In this document: positions 61,378 to 64,000 of the stretch, piece after piece
Numbering within the stretch: position 1 is the first letter of the stretch
How the letters are laid out: each line of letters opens with the position of its first letter
Origin: Rhizomys pruinosus
Taxonomy: Eukaryota; Chordata; Mammalia; Rodentia; Spalacidae
Direction of reading: 5' to 3'
Length of the DNA stretch: 64,000 bases
Assembly (NCBI GenBank): GCA_009823505.1
Contig: VZQC01006256.1
Location: 356,173-420,172, forward strand
The notes under the pieces: model-generated
What the model saw: only the letters and a program-made list of their open reading frames with translations
What the model was told of the DNA's origin: nothing
The model's database searches: none
Made by a program: the position numbers and the translations under genes

Positions 61378-61990
61378 TAATCCTGCTTCAAAAGAGCTGC
61401 TGATTGCTTATCTGAGGTATGTCCTTCCAGATGCTTCCTCTCATGCTTTTTAGCTTTACTGTGTGCCCCACTCTGTATTCAACACTTCAGTTCCCTGACC
61501 ATCACCTGTTCCTTAGAGGTAGGTGCAGGTGGGGCGGGCAGCAGAATTCAGGGAACTCTTAGTCAGCAGTTAAAGTTTCACAGCACCAATGACTCACCCA
61601 TCCAACACACACAGTTAGCATTCAGGGCTGGTTAAACCGGAAATGACGAATCAAAGTCCTACATAGCTTCAGGAATGAGACCTGGAACTGATCTGGTAAG
61701 GAGCTAATGTCCTCGCCCCGTGATTATATCCCTGTCTACCAAGCTTCAGTGAGAGGATAGGGTGAATTACATGCCTCCCCACCTAGAAAATCACACTTTG
61801 CTGCCTAGTTTCCTATATATAAGGAATTGAGCTGAAGGAGCCAGCCAGGCAGGTTTCTGTGTCCTTTGGCAGGTCACTGCCCTTCTATGATTCTGAGGGT
61901 CCTCATTTGAAGAGTAGAGAGACTCTTCTTGCCTTGGAAGTCACATCTTCTCCATTCATTCATTCCTTCATTCCTTAAAGATGGCATTTA
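61378..61990. other. Intergenic unique sequence
   Basis: Nothing recognised apart from a short (CATT)n at 61955-61976. Confidence 0.5.
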
Positions 61991-61992
61991 TG

Positions 61993-62140
61993 GTGGGCCT
62001 GGTGGCGCACGCCTTTAATCCTAGCACTCAGAAGGCAGAAGCAGGCATATCTCTTTGAGTTCAAGACCAGCCTGGTCTACATATAGTAAGTTCAGGGACA
62101 ACTGGGACTACAGGAAAACCCTGTCTCAAAAAAGACAAAA
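61993..62140 (+). mobile_element. B1 SINE
   Basis: A complete sense B1. Confidence 0.92.
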
Positions 62141-62238
62141 AAAAAAGATATTTATTTTATAGGAAGGGAAGGTGTTGCTCTATGCATGTAGCCATCTAGT
62201 GAAAAAAAAAGGACTGGATCATTTGGTAGACTGTAACC

Positions 62239-62397
62239 TTTTTTTTTTTTTTTGGTCTTTTTGAGACAGGGTCTCCCTGCAGCCCCAGCTATCCTGGAAC
62301 TCTCTATGTAGACCAGGCTGGCCTTGAACTCAAAGAGATCCACCTGCCTCTGCCTCCCAAGTGCTGGGATTAAAGGCATGTGCCACCATGCCTGGCA
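62239..62397 (-). mobile_element. B1 SINE
   Basis: A complete antisense B1. AGACTGTA on both sides is its duplication. Confidence 0.93.
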
Positions 62398-62790
62398 AGA
62401 CTGTATTCCTGTTCAGCAAATATTTACTTCACTTAGCCTTCCCTATGGTAGGAGGAATATTTACTTCCTAGTGCTGTTGATACTCAAAATAGCCATGTGA
62501 TTGGCTTGGATCAAAAGAATAGGTGTAGAAGCAGCAGCAACTAGCTAGCTCCAAGCCACTAAGTGTTTCCATTCCCACCTCTTGAGCAACTATCCTTGGC
62601 CCAGAGAATTCAAGACAGTAGAGACTCCTTCAACTGGGAAGAATGAGCACACTCCTGAGGCCCCCTCATGCATAAGTGGCAGCTTGGAGCCCAGCCTGGC
62701 CCAGCTGACACACAGACCCCTGGGCGAGAAACAGATGTTCACTGGTATGAACACTGAGCTTCTGGAAGTTTTGTTTTGTTTTGCTTTTTT
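62398..62790. other. Intergenic unique sequence
   Basis: Nothing recognised. Confidence 0.5.
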
Positions 62791-62805
62791 TTTTTTAAGA
62801 AATTT

Positions 62806-62946
62806 TTATGCAGGGCATTGTGGTCCACTTCTTTTATCCCAGCACTCAGGAGGCAGAAGCATGTTGTGCTCTGTGAGTTCAAGGCTACCCTGGTTTATAT
62901 AGCAAGTTCCAGGCCAGCTGGGGCTATAGGGAGAACCTGTCTCAAT
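62806..62946 (+). mobile_element. B1 SINE
   Basis: ATGCAGGGCATTGTGGTCCA to GAGAACCTGTCTCAAT; no A tail. Confidence 0.85.
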
Positions 62947-63054
62947 CCATCCTTTGCAAATATTTTTATTGACCTATGAAGTTTTGTATTTTCTTTGGTG
63001 GTAAGATTATTCAGAATCTTTTCTTCTTTTTTTAAGACTAAAAAAGTGTGTGTA

Positions 63055-63055
<1 letters not shown>

Positions 63056-63087
<32 letters not shown>
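63056..63087. repeat. (GT)n
   Basis: About 15 units at the tail of an antisense B3-type SINE. Confidence 0.95.
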
Positions 63088-63092
<5 letters not shown>

Positions 63093-63520
63093 TGCATGTG
63101 CATGTACACGTACGTGAATGTGGGTGCTCTGTGGAGGACAGAGGCATCAAATCCTCTGGAACTGGAATTACAGGAGGTTATAAGCTGCTTGACATGGGTG
63201 CTTAGAACATTTGCAAGAACAGTAAATGCTCTTTTTATTTTTTGGTCCTTTTCAGACAGGATCTCCCTATAGCTCCAGCTGTCCTGGAACTCATTCTGTA
63301 GACCAGGCTGGACTTGAACTCACAGAGATCCACCTGCCTCTGTCTCCGGAGTGCTGGGATTAACGATGTGCACCATCACACCCCACTTAAAGACGGTTCT
63401 TAGCCCCCACATGGGTGCTGGGAATCGAACCCAGGTCCTCTGGAAGAGCAGTAGGTGCTCTGAACTGCTGAGCCATCTCTCCAGCTCCAGTAAATGCTCT
63501 TAACTACTGAGCCCCTCAAA
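63088..63520 (-). mobile_element. Old B3-type SINE split by composite copy 8
   Basis: Body to 63233 (GGAGGACAGAGGCATCAAAT, GAACTGGAATTACAGGAGGT) and head end at 63502-63515 (AACTACTGAGCCC). Confidence 0.75.
63234..63487 (-). mobile_element. Composite B2-B1 SINE (copy 8)
   Basis: On the minus strand the B2/B3 head (GAGCTGGAGAGATGGCTCAG) runs to CTAAGAACCGTCTTTAAG and passes into a full B1 at about 63386, with an A-rich tail. A perfect 14-bp duplication CAGTAAATGCTCTT (63220-63233, 63488-63501) encloses the unit inside an old SINE. Confidence 0.95.
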
Positions 63521-63624
63521 AATCTCTGGCCCCTCAAAAAAATTTTTTTTGTTTGATATAGGTATATACCCAGAGATCAATCTTAGGGCTTGATACTCAG
63601 GAGCTCTCTGTTATTTTTTTAAAT

Positions 63625-63815
63625 TAAATTATTTACCGATTATTATTGTATGTGTGTGCATGATGTGGGTGTATATGCCAAAACACACGTGTATTGATCA
63701 GAAGACAACTTTGTGGAGTTGGTTCTCTATTTCTACCCTTGTCCTGGCGATCAAACTCAAGTCAGTAGGCTTGCACGGCAAGCACCTTTCCCCTCTGAGC
63801 CATCTCACCTTCTCC
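63625..63815 (-). mobile_element. Old B3-type SINE
   Basis: GATCAGAAGACAACTTTGTG, GAGTTGGTTCTCTATTTCTA and CTTTCCCCTCTGAGCCATCT. Confidence 0.75.
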
Positions 63816-63821
63816 ATCTTC

Positions 63822-63906
63822 TTTTTTGATGGTCTCTCATTGTTCTGGAGCTCACCCATTAGGCTAACCCATTAATGAACTGAGGAATCTGCCTGTCTCA
63901 ACCTTC
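63822..63906 (-). mobile_element. B1 fragment interrupted by the U2 copy
   Basis: GATGGTCTCTCATTGTTCTG to CTGCCTGTCTCAACCTTCC, a decayed antisense B1. Confidence 0.5.
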
Positions 63907-64000
63907 CTTTTTTTTTTTTTTTGTGATACGTCCTGGGATAGAGGATGTATCAGATATTAAACTGATAAGAACAGATACTATACTTGATCTTAGCCAAAAG
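63907..64000 (-). pseudogene. U2 snRNA retropseudogene, 3'-truncated, with poly(A)
   Basis: The minus strand reads CTTTTGGCTAAGATCAAGTA, then GTATCTGTTCTTATCAGTTT and ATATCTGATACATCCTCTAT, the conserved U2 5' half including the branch-point-pairing region. It departs from U2 after the CCTCTATCC hairpin and ends in a run of about 16 A. U2 proper would continue with the Sm site. The missing 3' part plus poly(A) is typical of L1-processed U2 copies. The first dozen nt of U2 lie beyond the right edge. It interrupts an antisense B1 fragment. Confidence 0.9.

Noticed and set aside
1..64000. CRISPR array, operon, phage or bacterial mobile elements
   Set aside because: The window is vertebrate nuclear DNA with SINEs, L1 and spliced exons. 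The short direct repeats are target-site duplications and microsatellites, not spaced repeat arrays.
32553..64000. A second protein-coding gene upstream of Top1
   Set aside because: I looked for runs of exon-like frames with splice sites on both strands and found only SINE-derived or chance frames. The error-rich 50.9-56.9 kb interval cannot be judged.

Overview
This window is mammalian nuclear DNA from a rodent, on present evidence a myodont (muroid or jerboa-like) species. It is crowded with 7SL-derived B1 SINEs, tRNA-derived B2/B3 SINEs, ID and B4 (ID+B1) elements, older MIRs and ancient L1 pieces. The youngest tRNA-derived SINEs have a B3-like body, with an arm reading CTCCAGTTCCAGGGGAATCC, instead of the usual mouse, rat or hamster B2 body. 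That suggests a muroid lineage outside Murinae and Cricetinae; this last point is inference.

The only protein gene I can support is Top1 (DNA topoisomerase I), on the minus strand. Its first three coding exons are intact. Exon 1 (31722-31754) starts MSGDHLHNDSQ, exon 2 (31386-31410) is a 25-nt microexon, and exon 3 (1892-1994) encodes the Lys/His/Asp-rich start of the N-terminal domain. Together they give residues 1 to about 54 of a protein that is about 765 residues long in mammals; the rest lies beyond the left edge. Intron 1 is 311 nt and intron 2 is 29.4 kb. The promoter is a TATA-poor CpG island at about 31.06-32.45 kb with NRF1-, CRE-, Sp1-, octamer-, E-box- and kappaB-like sites.

Layout: 1-1.9 kb is part of intron 3. 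From 2 to 31.4 kb is intron 2, with an old antisense-to-plus L1 at 2.4-5.45 kb broken up by SINEs, a SINE-dense middle, a U6 snRNA retropseudogene at 27.2 kb and a SINE-poor promoter-proximal part. From 31.4 to 32.5 kb is the promoter and CpG island. From 32.5 to 64 kb is upstream intergenic DNA with no gene I can recognise; it holds dozens of SINEs, MIRs and microsatellites, and a U2 snRNA retropseudogene cut by the right edge.

Two stretches (about 8.68-9.64 kb beside a 100-N gap, and about 50.94-56.95 kb ending at a single N) look like error-rich assembly patches: every SINE in them is scrambled by scattered indels while those outside are clean.

The most interesting signal is a recurrent composite SINE. 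The 5' ~100 nt of a B2/B3 element is joined to a complete B1 at the same junction in eight places, and several copies are enclosed by a single target-site duplication, so they moved as one unit. I found no new gene system.
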